Positions 45,385 to 53,268 of a DNA stretch of 64,000 nucleotides are shown here, piece after piece. Within the stretch, counting starts at the first letter, position 1. Each line of letters starts with the position of its first letter. A program made the translations under genes and the position numbers. The notes under the pieces are model-generated. The model was not told the origin of the DNA. It saw only the letters and a list, made by a program, of their open reading frames with translations, and did no database searches. Origin of the DNA: JBCDJG01 sp038748065. Lineage in GTDB: Bacteria > Pseudomonadota > Gammaproteobacteria > Pseudomonadales > Halieaceae. The stretch lies in assembly GCA_038748065.1 (NCBI GenBank), contig JBCDJG010000011.1, positions 47,071 through 111,070 on the forward strand. Direction: 5' to 3'.

Positions 45385-46041
45385 ATGGCAAAAAAGAAAA
45401 AGGCTGAGACAGCAGCGACCCTCGAGCCCGGCAAGGCCCTGGGCAAGAAGGGCCAGGCAACACGTGATGCTTTAGACAAAGCCATCCTGGAGTTGGTGGA
45501 CGAACGTGGCTTTACCAACTTTCGCTTGCAGGATCTCTGCGAGCGTACAGGTCTGACCATCGGCGCTTTCTACTTTCACTATAAAAACAAGGATCAGGCC
45601 CTGGAAGCCGTGGCGGCGAAGGCTGCGCGAGAGCTGTTCGCTGCCATTGGCTCTGATATCGAGTCAAAGCCCCTTGAAGAGGAGTGTCGCCTTACCATCC
45701 GTGACTACCAGCGCGGTTACAGCAACCCTGATTTTCAGGAACAGACGCGCATGATGCGCTCAATGATTCCGGCTAACCCGATTGTGACCGAAACCTATTT
45801 TGCGGCGCGGCGAAAAATCATCGACAAACTGGTCGAGACGGCGGTTGTTGAACGCCGCCAGGCCGGCCTTCGTGCCGGACCTGAGCGAGCGATTATCGAG
45901 TATTTGTTTTCCGGCCTCGCAGATTTTTTTGAGACGCTCTACATGGGCAAAGATACCGACATCAAGCGTTCTGCCGGGAGCGATAGCAAAATAGTCGAGC
46001 GACTCGCCAAGCTATGGTTCCGCGCGATTATGGAGGCCTGA
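45385..46041 (+). CDS. TetR-family regulator, likely controller of the 35-48.6 kb regulon
   Basis: 218 residues from ATG 45385; a TTG 15 bp earlier is in frame. After a Lys-rich lead (AKKKKAETAAT) comes the TetR helix-turn-helix: DALDKAILELVDERGFTNF, then LQDLCERTGLTIGAFYFHY. The remainder is an all-helical ligand domain of usual length. It is the only regulator in the region and sits beside operator copy 3, with three more copies nearby, so I infer it binds the 28-bp repeat and is released by a product of the imported compound. It is followed by the iminopeptidase after 17 bp. Confidence 0.9.
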   Translation: MAKKKKAETAATLEPGKALGKKGQATRDALDKAILELVDERGFTNFRLQDLCERTGLTIGAFYFHYKNKDQALEAVAAKAARELFAAIGSDIESKPLEEECRLTIRDYQRGYSNPDFQEQTRMMRSMIPANPIVTETYFAARRKIIDKLVETAVVERRQAGLRAGPERAIIEYLFSGLADFFETLYMGKDTDIKRSAGSDSKIVERLAKLWFRAIMEA

Positions 46042-46058
46042 AGGTCTCCTGAGCAGGT

Positions 46059-47018
46059 GTGACCGTCTTCCCACCCATTACACCCAACGACCACGGAGTG
46101 ATCCCGCTGGATCACGGTCACAGCCTGCACTGGCAGGAGGCGGGCTGCGCTGATGGCCGGCCTATTCTGATACTGCACGGCGGGCCTGGCGGCAGTATCA
46201 GGCCGTATTACCGTCAGCTGGTCGACCCTGAGGCGTTCAGGATGATCCTTTACGATCAGCGTGGCTGTGGCCGTTCGACTTGCGAGGACCCACTACTCGC
46301 AAATGACACCGAGAGACTGGTTGACGATATTGAAAGACTGCGCGAGCACCTGGCCATTGACCGCTGGTGCGTTTTGGGTGGCTCCTGGGGCAGTACCCTG
46401 GCGCTGGCGTACGCGCAGTCACAGCCGTCCGCGGTGTCGGGTTTGATTGTCAGTGGGGTTTTTCTAGGAAGGCATGTTGATCGTGACTGGTGGTGGCGGG
46501 GAGCCCGGCAGGTGCTTCCCGATGCGTGGGCTGCGCTGAATGAGGTTTTGCCGGCCGATGAGCGATCAGATTTGCGTGCGAGCTACCTGCGGCGCGTGTT
46601 GGATGACGACAGCAGCGTATATCGGCCCGCTGGCCTCGCGCTGATGCTTTATGAGGCTCACCTCTTGGGCCCCGAACCCGATATTCCTTTGATGCGGGGC
46701 ATGAAGGAGTCGGTGGATGAGACCGTCTCGATGGCAAGGGTCTTTTGCCACTACGATCGCCATCACTCGTTTTTGTCCGAAGGGCAGCTGATTGAGCGCG
46801 CCTCATACCTTCAGAATATTCCTGGGTCGATCATTGCTGGGCGACATGATTTCTGCACCCCACCCGCCCCGGCGGCCGACCTTGCTAGAGTCTGGCCGAA
46901 AGCGGATTTTCAGATTGTGGAGCGTGCCGGCCATCGCTGGAACGATGCAGGCATTGCGACGGCTATCGCCGAATCTGCAAGCCGCCTCGATGCTCTATTG
47001 AGTGCGCGGCTCTCCTGA
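46059..47018 (+). CDS. Proline iminopeptidase (S33 alpha/beta hydrolase)
   Basis: 319 residues, the usual length of bacterial Pip. Visible are HGGPGGSIRP (oxyanion loop), YDQRGCGRST, LGGSWGSTLALAYAQ with the nucleophilic Ser near residue 109, and late GRHDFCTPP and AGHRWND, where the catalytic Asp and His belong. It removes N-terminal proline from small peptides in the cytoplasm. The start is GTG, 17 bp after the TetR gene, so both share a transcript. It is a fitting partner of the peptide transporter. Its end converges with and slightly overlaps the cupin gene. Confidence 0.9.
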   Translation: MTVFPPITPNDHGVIPLDHGHSLHWQEAGCADGRPILILHGGPGGSIRPYYRQLVDPEAFRMILYDQRGCGRSTCEDPLLANDTERLVDDIERLREHLAIDRWCVLGGSWGSTLALAYAQSQPSAVSGLIVSGVFLGRHVDRDWWWRGARQVLPDAWAALNEVLPADERSDLRASYLRRVLDDDSSVYRPAGLALMLYEAHLLGPEPDIPLMRGMKESVDETVSMARVFCHYDRHHSFLSEGQLIERASYLQNIPGSIIAGRHDFCTPPAPAADLARVWPKADFQIVERAGHRWNDAGIATAIAESASRLDALLSARLS

Positions 47019-47516
47019 GACTAACAGTTCGCTCAGGTCGGCATCGCCCGCTAGTAGGCTGTAGATGGATAACACGGTTGCAGCGTCCACAATGCTGGAT
47101 ACCTGGCCGGCGTTATCGATGTTTACGTTGGCGCCATTCACCGCAAACCAAACGAGCGCTGCGCTACTCGAGTCCTCGGGTACTGTGAGCGTATGCACGG
47201 AACCCGCTGGCTCAAAGAGGTAGGAGCCGGCTCGGTTTACCGCGCCCGGATACTCCAGGTAATGCCAGCAGCCTTCAAGGGTGACAGCGTAGACGCTGCC
47301 CGTGTGGTAGTGGCGATCGATTGTACAGCCCGGCGCAAAGCGGACTTTGCTGATCCAGAGGCCGGTATCCAGGTCGACCTGAAGCAGCTGTAGCTCACTG
47401 CCGTCGCCCAGATCGACATAGGGCAGATTGCTGTCGACCCCAATGTGTGCGGCTTCTTTCATTGGCGTTGGAACTATCGACACCTGGTTCTCGATGAGGG
47501 CGCGTGCGTCATTCAT
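46995..47516 (-). CDS. Cupin-domain protein, 2,4'-dihydroxyacetophenone dioxygenase-like
   Basis: 173 residues. One cupin barrel with metal ligands in IDRHYHTGSVYAVTLEG (two His), YLFEPAGSVHTL (Glu, His) and the surrounding GSELQLLQVDLDTGLWISKV, an order that resembles the 2,4'-dihydroxyacetophenone dioxygenase family that cleaves a C-C bond next to a carbonyl with iron and oxygen. The assignment to that activity is by family resemblance only. It is divergent from the carboxymuconolactone-decarboxylase-like gene across operator copy 4, so it belongs to the regulon. Start ATG 47516 has AGAGA upstream. Confidence 0.8.
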   Translation of the reverse strand: MNDARALIENQVSIVPTPMKEAAHIGVDSNLPYVDLGDGSELQLLQVDLDTGLWISKVRFAPGCTIDRHYHTGSVYAVTLEGCWHYLEYPGAVNRAGSYLFEPAGSVHTLTVPEDSSSAALVWFAVNGANVNIDNAGQVSSIVDAATVLSIYSLLAGDADLSELLVSGEPRTQ

Positions 47517-47559
47517 AGGGAAATTCTCTTTTGGTTTCGCGGTGGCGAGGCAGGTCGGT

Positions 47560-47587
47560 ATAAAATATAATAGTTATGTTATTTTAT
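47560..47587. promoter_or_regulatory. TetR-type operator, copy 4, with an embedded -10 box
   Basis: The right arm is exactly ATGTTATTTTAT and the left arm matches 10 of 12 positions; spacer AGTT. A perfect -10 hexamer TATAAT (47566-47571) for the plus-strand genes lies inside the left arm, though no good -35 is seen 17 bases upstream. Located between the divergent cupin and CMD-like genes. Confidence 0.75.
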
Positions 47588-47604
47588 AAAACAAGAGGCA
47601 CGTG

Positions 47605-48234
47605 ATGACTCGCATTCAACCATTGGTCGAGGCGGCAGCCGACGAGCAGCAAATTGAAATGCTGAAGGCGCTTCCAGATATGCAGCTGTTCCGCACCTTG
47701 GCGTATGCGCCCGCTGTTGCTCGCGGGTTCGTTGCCCACGGTATCTCGCTGCTCTACGAATCGAGCCTGGATCCGATCTGGCGAGAACTGGTCATCCTGG
47801 CGATCGCTCACGAACGCAACAATCGCTATGAAATCAACGAGCACGAGCGCATCGCGCTCGAGGTGAACTGCCCGCTCGAGAAAATTGAATTTCTGCGCTC
47901 GCGCGCCGATGCACGAGTTAGCAATACAATAGGTAGCGATAAACGGGCTAGCAATAAAAGCCACAGTGATGAAACTGCCAGCGACGTGCTCACATTGGAG
48001 GAAAATACGCTAATTGGCTTCGCTATGGAGATGGTGCGCGAAGGCGCTCCCACGGATGCAGCTTACGCTCGCGTAGCCGCGATTTTGTCAGAACAGGAAA
48101 TGGTTGAGTTGGTTGCGTGCATTGCCTTTTACTGGGGCGCTGCCATGTTCATCGACGCGTTCGCGCTGGAACCCGAGGCAGACGGGCACGACGATAACGT
48201 CAAGATCAATCAGCCGCCCGGCAAGTTGCCTTGA
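47605..48234 (+). CDS. Carboxymuconolactone decarboxylase/AhpD-like protein with a polar insert
   Basis: 209 residues from ATG 47605 (AGAGG six bases upstream; GTG 47602 is an alternative). The helical CMD fold is recognisable from SLDPIWRELVILAIAHERNN and VELVACIAFYWGAAMFI. The typical peroxidatic CxxC of AhpD is absent; the motif position has no cysteine, so an antioxidant peroxidase role is unlikely. Residues ~98-133 form an Asn/Ser/Lys/Asp-rich insert that other members lack. It is the first gene of a two-gene unit with the NTF2-like gene and is controlled by operator copy 4. Confidence 0.8.
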   Translation: MTRIQPLVEAAADEQQIEMLKALPDMQLFRTLAYAPAVARGFVAHGISLLYESSLDPIWRELVILAIAHERNNRYEINEHERIALEVNCPLEKIEFLRSRADARVSNTIGSDKRASNKSHSDETASDVLTLEENTLIGFAMEMVREGAPTDAAYARVAAILSEQEMVELVACIAFYWGAAMFIDAFALEPEADGHDDNVKINQPPGKLP

Positions 48235-48629
48235 ATACTCCATTCAATGCAGTAGTCGCTTTTTTCGATGCCTTGTCCCAGGGAGAAGCCGCGAGAATCC
48301 GAACGACAATCACTCGCGATTTCAGCCTGCTTGAGCACGGCCAACTGTGGGATGCCGATAAGCTGATCAGTGCGGCCCAGGGGGAGTACGACCGCGTTAA
48401 TGCCTACCACGTGATTGAAGAATGTCAGCAGGGCGACTTGGCGTGGCTAAGCTACTGGAACCGGGCTCGCATAGTGCGTGGCTGCAACCTGGATGAAAGG
48501 CTTTGGCTCGAAAGTGTTGTCCTGATAAGAGACGAGGAGCTGTGGAAGGTGAAGATGCTGCATTCCACCCGAACAGCGCAAAGCAACCTTCCGCAAGATG
48601 TCCGCTTGGTCGAAATGACGCTGTCCTGA
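48231..48629 (+). CDS. SnoaL/NTF2-like protein
   Basis: 132 residues of the NTF2 fold (NAVVAFFDALSQGEAARIRT at the start, then AYHVIEECQQGDLAWLSYWNRARI and DEELWKVKMLHST at the end). The start is TTG, overlapping the stop of the CMD-like gene, so the pair is translationally coupled. Proteins of this fold often isomerise or cyclise small molecules, or bind them. It is the last gene of the regulon and is convergent with the DUF4149-like gene. Confidence 0.7.
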   Translation: MNTPFNAVVAFFDALSQGEAARIRTTITRDFSLLEHGQLWDADKLISAAQGEYDRVNAYHVIEECQQGDLAWLSYWNRARIVRGCNLDERLWLESVVLIRDEELWKVKMLHSTRTAQSNLPQDVRLVEMTLS

Positions 48630-48650
48630 ATCAGCCCAGCGCTGTCGAAT

Positions 48651-49043
48651 TCAGGCAAGCCGGACCAGGCAGTAAGCCGCCAGGCCGATATGCGCCAGCG
48701 TGATGACCACGGAGCTGCCATGCAGGCGGTTGAAGCGGGATTTCTCGCCCGCGTCCTGGGCGGCATTGATAGCTGGCATGAGAACCTGTCGCGTGGGCAG
48801 CGTGCTGAGTGCGATGGCTACCATGAGCCAGGCGGTCGTTGTATCAATGGAGAAAGCCAGGGCGGCGCACAGGGCCGAGGTCCCGATGACCCATAAGTAG
48901 AAATAGGGGAAGGCCTGCCGTAACAGCTTGCCCGCGTCTGGGGCGGGCAGATGGGTGAACAGGAAGGCGGCAAAGGTGAAGGAAAACAGGGTCATGCCTC
49001 CGAACAACAGGGCGATGGACAATAGTGCGGTAATGGTGAGCAT
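48651..49043 (-). CDS. DUF4149-like small membrane protein
   Basis: 130 residues with four hydrophobic helices; the pattern of FSFTFAAFLFTHLPAPDAGKLLRQAFPYFY near the N-terminus fits DUF4149 domain proteins, inner-membrane proteins of unknown function. A very strong ribosome site AGGAGG lies five bases before ATG 49043. It is convergent with the NTF2-like gene and divergent from the large repeat protein. Confidence 0.75.
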   Translation of the reverse strand: MLTITALLSIALLFGGMTLFSFTFAAFLFTHLPAPDAGKLLRQAFPYFYLWVIGTSALCAALAFSIDTTTAWLMVAIALSTLPTRQVLMPAINAAQDAGEKSRFNRLHGSSVVITLAHIGLAAYCLVRLA

Positions 49044-49110
49044 GGCAACCTCCTGACGTTGTAATTACGCAGTGCCCGGGCGGAGGGTTCTGCTTTGACA
49101 TTCCCCACTT

Positions 49111-49173
49111 GGTCAAAGGCTCTACGCCTGCATAGCGGATGGCTTTGCTATACCGCTGCGCGTAGCTTTGGCC
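49111..49173. repeat. Long imperfect inverted repeat (stem-loop)
   Basis: Arms GGTCAAAG+CTACGC (49111-49118 and 49122-49127) pair with GCGTAG+CTTTGGCC (49160-49173), with a 3-base bulge and one T-G wobble; after a small internal loop a further AGCGG/CCGCT (49134-49138 and 49153-49157) continues the stem to a 14-base loop. It lies in the 208-bp gap between the DUF4149-like gene and the large exported repeat protein, about 80 bp upstream of the latter's ATG. Could be an RNA structure in a leader or a protein-binding site. Confidence 0.6.
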
Positions 49174-49251
49174 AGCGACTTGACTAAACCGGGTTTTGTT
49201 GTTTCATTTACACCACAACATCAAAGATAAAGAACGAAAGGACTCGCCCCC

Positions 49252-52200
49252 ATGCCTTCCGATTGGAACAAGTCAGGCCTGCGTGCCTTGGCTTTCAGCA
49301 CCCTGTCGCTGTCTATTGGCCTTACGCTAGCTTCTTCCAACGCCCACGCCGTCACCGCTGTTTATGGTGTCGATGACGGCAGTGCCTCGGGGAACGTCAT
49401 GGATACCGGAGTCGGTTGCGGTGTAACGAACGCCAATACGCTGGAATGGGGCAATATTTTCGTCACCAATGGGGGCACGGAGACGATTACAGACATCCAG
49501 GTCGCCTTTGGCGAGTCCGAAGGTGACAACCTGAATGGCGTTACTGCCACCGTTCGCCTGTACGACGATCCCAATAATGACCGTGACCCCAACGACATTG
49601 GCGCGCCGCTGGCCACGGCCACTGGGCCAATTGCCAACTACAACTCGGACACCTTCAACACCTTTGATATCGTCGATACGCCCGTAAACGGTATTTTCTT
49701 TGTGGCCGTATCGGTAGATATCCCTGCCTCTGCTGGTCAGATTGGTGCGTTTCCAGCCAGAATTGACGATTCGAGTAATCAAGGGTTTAGCTGGGCCAGG
49801 AACGACTGTAGCAACACGGGTTCGTTTGGCAACTGGTCCAATATCTTCTTTGATGGTGCAGAGAACTTTATGGTGCGCGCTGGCGCCAGCCAGATCGCCA
49901 CCGGCATCACGAGCGTCGCCTTGGGCGCCAACGTCGGCGATGCAGCGCCGACTCAGCAGGTGACCATCGACGCGGTAGAGAATCTGACCGGCATATCCTG
50001 CGGCTTCGTGGAATCGCTGACGGGTAATGCCTTGCTCTCAGACCCCACCGCGCTCTCCGTGGATGACAGCTCATTACCGACATCCGTGCTTTCCGGGAAC
50101 TCACTTGTGTTGGACTTCAGCTGTAGTACCGGCGTGGGCCTATTCGAGCAGGCCGATTATCGCTGCGCGACGAATGAAGGCAATATTACGGTGCCAGCGC
50201 TGTGCAACATTAACGCCGCTGCGATCAGCCCCAACCCCACTGTTATTCAGGCGTTTCAGAATCAGAGCTCGCCTGCTGTCAATGTTACCTTCACCGCGGC
50301 GACCCAGGACCTGACCAATATCAGCTGCGGATACGTATCTGGCACCCCGGCGGTTGTGCAGCTAACCGAGGGCCTTGACGCAACCATTCTGTCAGGCAAC
50401 AGCGATACCATCACGCTGCAGTGCAATACCGCTAACGTCGCCGAAGAGACGGCGTTTTATGCCTGTCAAAGCGATCAGGGCACCTTCATTCATACGCAGA
50501 CCTGTCAGGTGATAGCCGCGCAGCAGGGTAGCTCGGCCCCCGTTAATGTCACGCCACCGCCGCCCTTCTTCCTGCTCAAGGGCGACGCAGCGCCGCCGCC
50601 GATGTTCGCGGCCCTCGAGGTGACATCCCAGGCGCCGGTAACAAATGTCGCCTGCGACTGGGTGCAACGGGGAACGAGTTCTTCCGTTACGCCAACGGTA
50701 TTGAGCGCCGTCGCGCCTCCGTCCTCGCTGCCGGGCGAAGACACCACCAATGTTGAATTTAACTGCGCAACGACAACATCCACATTTGAGGAACTCGACT
50801 ATCTGTGTGGATCTGATCAGGGTGAAATTCGAATTCCCGCATTGTGCGCGGTTGCCGGGCTGGTGCTGACGCCCGAGGGTTCAACAGAGCTCATGGGTAA
50901 ACGCCTGGGGCCTGCCCCGAGCGTGGATATCGATGTCGCATCAGGTAACGAGGCCTTGACCAACGTGCTGTGCGGTCTCACGACCGATTTTCTTACCTTC
51001 TCTCAGACAATTGGCAATTTGACGATAGACCAGAATGTCCCAGGCTCGATCGCGCTGGGTGCCAGCGAAACGCTGGGCATTACCTGTAGCACGAGCGAGG
51101 CCAGTGATGCCCTCGCGGGTGTGTTTTTGTCCTGTGCTAGCGACCAGGGCTTCGGCTCAGCCCCCGTGTCGTGTTCTGTTCGCGAACGCTTCCCGGTGGA
51201 GCCATCCGTTGATGTGCTGGAGTTAGACAACCAAAGCAACGGCGGCGAGGGGACGATTGATTTTGTCGCCGACGGAGCACCCGTGACCGGCATTACGAAC
51301 TGCGGCTTTGTTGACCTGGCACAACAGGGGATCGTGCCGACGACGATACAACTGCTTTCCGGTACGGTGCCCTCATCGCTTGGTGCAACCGAGAACTTTG
51401 AACTGGGCTTCAGTTGCAGCGGCGCGCCCGGCTTTGAACAGGTCATCTACGGCTGCCTGAGCGATCAGGGCGTCTTTGGCGCCCAGATCAATTGCTCGAC
51501 TGCTCCAGTCGTGGACGCGGTGATCACAGAGCCGGCGCCGATCGAAGCCAACGTGGGCGAGGCCAATGCCACCACGACTTCAACCGTAACGCCGAATGAA
51601 GACTTCAACATCGTGGGCTGTGCCTTTATAGACGAAAATCTTGTGCCCTTACCAACGACCGAACGTCTATTTGTTGATACGGGTATTTCAGGAAACATTC
51701 TGGCGGCGAACGGCCCGGTTGATGTGGTGTTCGGTTGCAACACGTCGACGGCAGGCACAGAAACCTTGGCATTTGGTTGTGCGACGGACAAGGGATCTTT
51801 AGGGCCCATCGATGTCAGCTGTGAGGTCACGGAGACCTTGGCTGCTCCAGTTGTGGTCTCGGGCCCTCAGGAAATCTTCGGTGTCAAGGGTCAGGGAATA
51901 CGGCAGGAATCTGCGGAGCTGCAAGTGACATCGCCTTCGGCCGTAACGAATATAGCGTGTGGTTGGGTCGAGCCGAATACGACGACCCCGGTGACGCCAA
52001 CCCTGTTAAGTGCTTCTACTCCGCCCATCTCACTGCCTGGAACATCGAGTACCCTCCAGGGCTTTCAATGCGATACAGCGGTCTCGGGTTTCGAGACACA
52101 GGATTATCGTTGCACCAGCGATCAGGGCGAGTACCGAATTCCAGTTAGCTGTTTTATAGACGGTTTTAATGTGGTCCCGCAGTCATTGTCTATTCTCAAC

Positions 52201-53235
52201 GGTAAGGTGCAAGGGACACCACCAAACGTCGATTTCTCAGTAGCGCCAGGGGATGAGGCCTTATCGAATCTGGTGTGTGACCTGACGACCGATTTTCAGA
52301 CCTTTTCCTCCACGATTGGCAATTTGACGATTGATCAGAATGTGCCTACGTCAATCGCGCTGGGGGCAAGCGAGACGCTCAGCCTTAGCTGTAGCACTTC
52401 CGAAGCCTTCGAATCCCCGCAACCCTTGTTCGTGGCTTGCGCCAGCGATCAAGGCGTCTCGCGTTTTCCTGTGTCTTGTAACATCCGTGAACGTTTCCCC
52501 GTCGAGCCGACGGTCGACGTGCTGGATTTGGCCGGCCTGATCAATGGCGGTAATGGTACGGTTGAGCTGGTCGCGGATGGAGCGCCAGTAACCGGCATAA
52601 CAAACTGCGGCTTTGTTGACCTTGAGCTGCAACCTGTCGTGCCCTCAACCATCCAGCTTGTGTCTGGTACGGTCCCGTCGTCGCTGGGTGCGACTGAGAG
52701 TGTGGAGTTGGGCTTTAGCTGCGGCGGAGCGGTCGGGTTTGAGCAGGTGGTCTATGGCTGTGAGAGTGACCAAGGCTCCTTTGGCGTCCAGGTCGACTGC
52801 ATCGTCTCAAATGTCCTCGATGTTGTAATCACCGAGCCAGCACCCATTGAAGCCAGTGTGGGTCAAGCTAATGCCACCACCACCTCGACGCTGACGCCTA
52901 ATGTCGACTTTAACGTCGCGGGTTGTGGCTTCGTTGATCAAGGCGGTGCGCTCATAGTGACTGAGCGTCTGTCGGTTCAGTCGGGCATTGCAGGTAGCAT
53001 TCTCGCAGCGGACGGGCCGATTCAGCTCGTTTTCGCCTGTGATACAGCTACGGCTGGGTCCGAAGCTGCCCCCTGGGGCTGTATCACCGATCTGGGCGTG
53101 CTTGGGCCCATCACCGTGAGCTGTGACGTCACCGAAGACGAAGGCCTCTGCCCCGACGGCAGCTGCGCCTTCCTGCGCGGCTGGCGCCTGGCGATTCCTG
53201 ACCTGGTGAAAGAAGAGCCGGTGAACACGCAGTAG
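49252..53235 (+). CDS. Large exported Cys-rich repeat protein
   Basis: 1327 residues. A signal peptide ends at AHA33. Residues ~34-235 are a separate domain (VYGVDDGSASGNVMDTGVG..), then about ten beta-type modules of ~100 residues, each with the scheme T-N-(I/V)-x-C-G ... VPxSIxLGxSxxLxxxC ... (Y/F)xCxSDQGxxxxPVxC, i.e. three or four cysteines that could form disulfides. Within these, a four-module block of 435 residues occurs twice in tandem. The protein ends LRGWRLAIPDLVKEEPVNTQ without a recognised sorting signal. Likely an extracellular or surface-associated structural protein; no enzyme motif. Function not recognised. Confidence 0.85.
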   Translation: MPSDWNKSGLRALAFSTLSLSIGLTLASSNAHAVTAVYGVDDGSASGNVMDTGVGCGVTNANTLEWGNIFVTNGGTETITDIQVAFGESEGDNLNGVTATVRLYDDPNNDRDPNDIGAPLATATGPIANYNSDTFNTFDIVDTPVNGIFFVAVSVDIPASAGQIGAFPARIDDSSNQGFSWARNDCSNTGSFGNWSNIFFDGAENFMVRAGASQIATGITSVALGANVGDAAPTQQVTIDAVENLTGISCGFVESLTGNALLSDPTALSVDDSSLPTSVLSGNSLVLDFSCSTGVGLFEQADYRCATNEGNITVPALCNINAAAISPNPTVIQAFQNQSSPAVNVTFTAATQDLTNISCGYVSGTPAVVQLTEGLDATILSGNSDTITLQCNTANVAEETAFYACQSDQGTFIHTQTCQVIAAQQGSSAPVNVTPPPPFFLLKGDAAPPPMFAALEVTSQAPVTNVACDWVQRGTSSSVTPTVLSAVAPPSSLPGEDTTNVEFNCATTTSTFEELDYLCGSDQGEIRIPALCAVAGLVLTPEGSTELMGKRLGPAPSVDIDVASGNEALTNVLCGLTTDFLTFSQTIGNLTIDQNVPGSIALGASETLGITCSTSEASDALAGVFLSCASDQGFGSAPVSCSVRERFPVEPSVDVLELDNQSNGGEGTIDFVADGAPVTGITNCGFVDLAQQGIVPTTIQLLSGTVPSSLGATENFELGFSCSGAPGFEQVIYGCLSDQGVFGAQINCSTAPVVDAVITEPAPIEANVGEANATTTSTVTPNEDFNIVGCAFIDENLVPLPTTERLFVDTGISGNILAANGPVDVVFGCNTSTAGTETLAFGCATDKGSLGPIDVSCEVTETLAAPVVVSGPQEIFGVKGQGIRQESAELQVTSPSAVTNIACGWVEPNTTTPVTPTLLSASTPPISLPGTSSTLQGFQCDTAVSGFETQDYRCTSDQGEYRIPVSCFIDGFNVVPQSLSILNGKVQGTPPNVDFSVAPGDEALSNLVCDLTTDFQTFSSTIGNLTIDQNVPTSIALGASETLSLSCSTSEAFESPQPLFVACASDQGVSRFPVSCNIRERFPVEPTVDVLDLAGLINGGNGTVELVADGAPVTGITNCGFVDLELQPVVPSTIQLVSGTVPSSLGATESVELGFSCGGAVGFEQVVYGCESDQGSFGVQVDCIVSNVLDVVITEPAPIEASVGQANATTTSTLTPNVDFNVAGCGFVDQGGALIVTERLSVQSGIAGSILAADGPIQLVFACDTATAGSEAAPWGCITDLGVLGPITVSCDVTEDEGLCPDGSCAFLRGWRLAIPDLVKEEPVNTQ
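50560..53145 (+). repeat. Tandem duplication, 1305-bp period, in the exported repeat protein
   Basis: Two successive copies (about 50560-51840 and 51865-53145) encode matching four-module blocks. Anchor points are exactly 1305 bp apart: VTN(V/I)AC at 50638 and 51943, NLTIDQNVP at about 51013 and 52318, and RERFPVEP at 51181 and 52486. Near the 3' end the offset drops to 1302 bp. The DNA of the copies is diverged in most stretches, so the duplication is not recent, though some segments are close to identical. Confidence 0.85.
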
Positions 53236-53248
53236 AGCCGAGATATGC

Positions 53249-53268
53249 GACTCCCCGTAAGGGGAGTC
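53249..53268. terminator. Perfect hairpin between convergent repeat-protein and P450 genes
   Basis: GACTCCCC-GTAA-GGGGAGTC forms an 8-bp stem with a 4-base loop, 13 bp after the stop of the repeat-protein gene and touching the stop codon of the convergent P450 gene. There is no T run, so it would be a weak or bidirectional terminator. Confidence 0.5.

Noticed and set aside
45385..46041. Alternative reading of the 28-bp repeats as general AT-rich promoter DNA
   Set aside because: Four copies share both arms, the 4-base spacer and divergent intergenic position, which is more than AT-richness would give; other AT-rich gaps in the window lack the motif.
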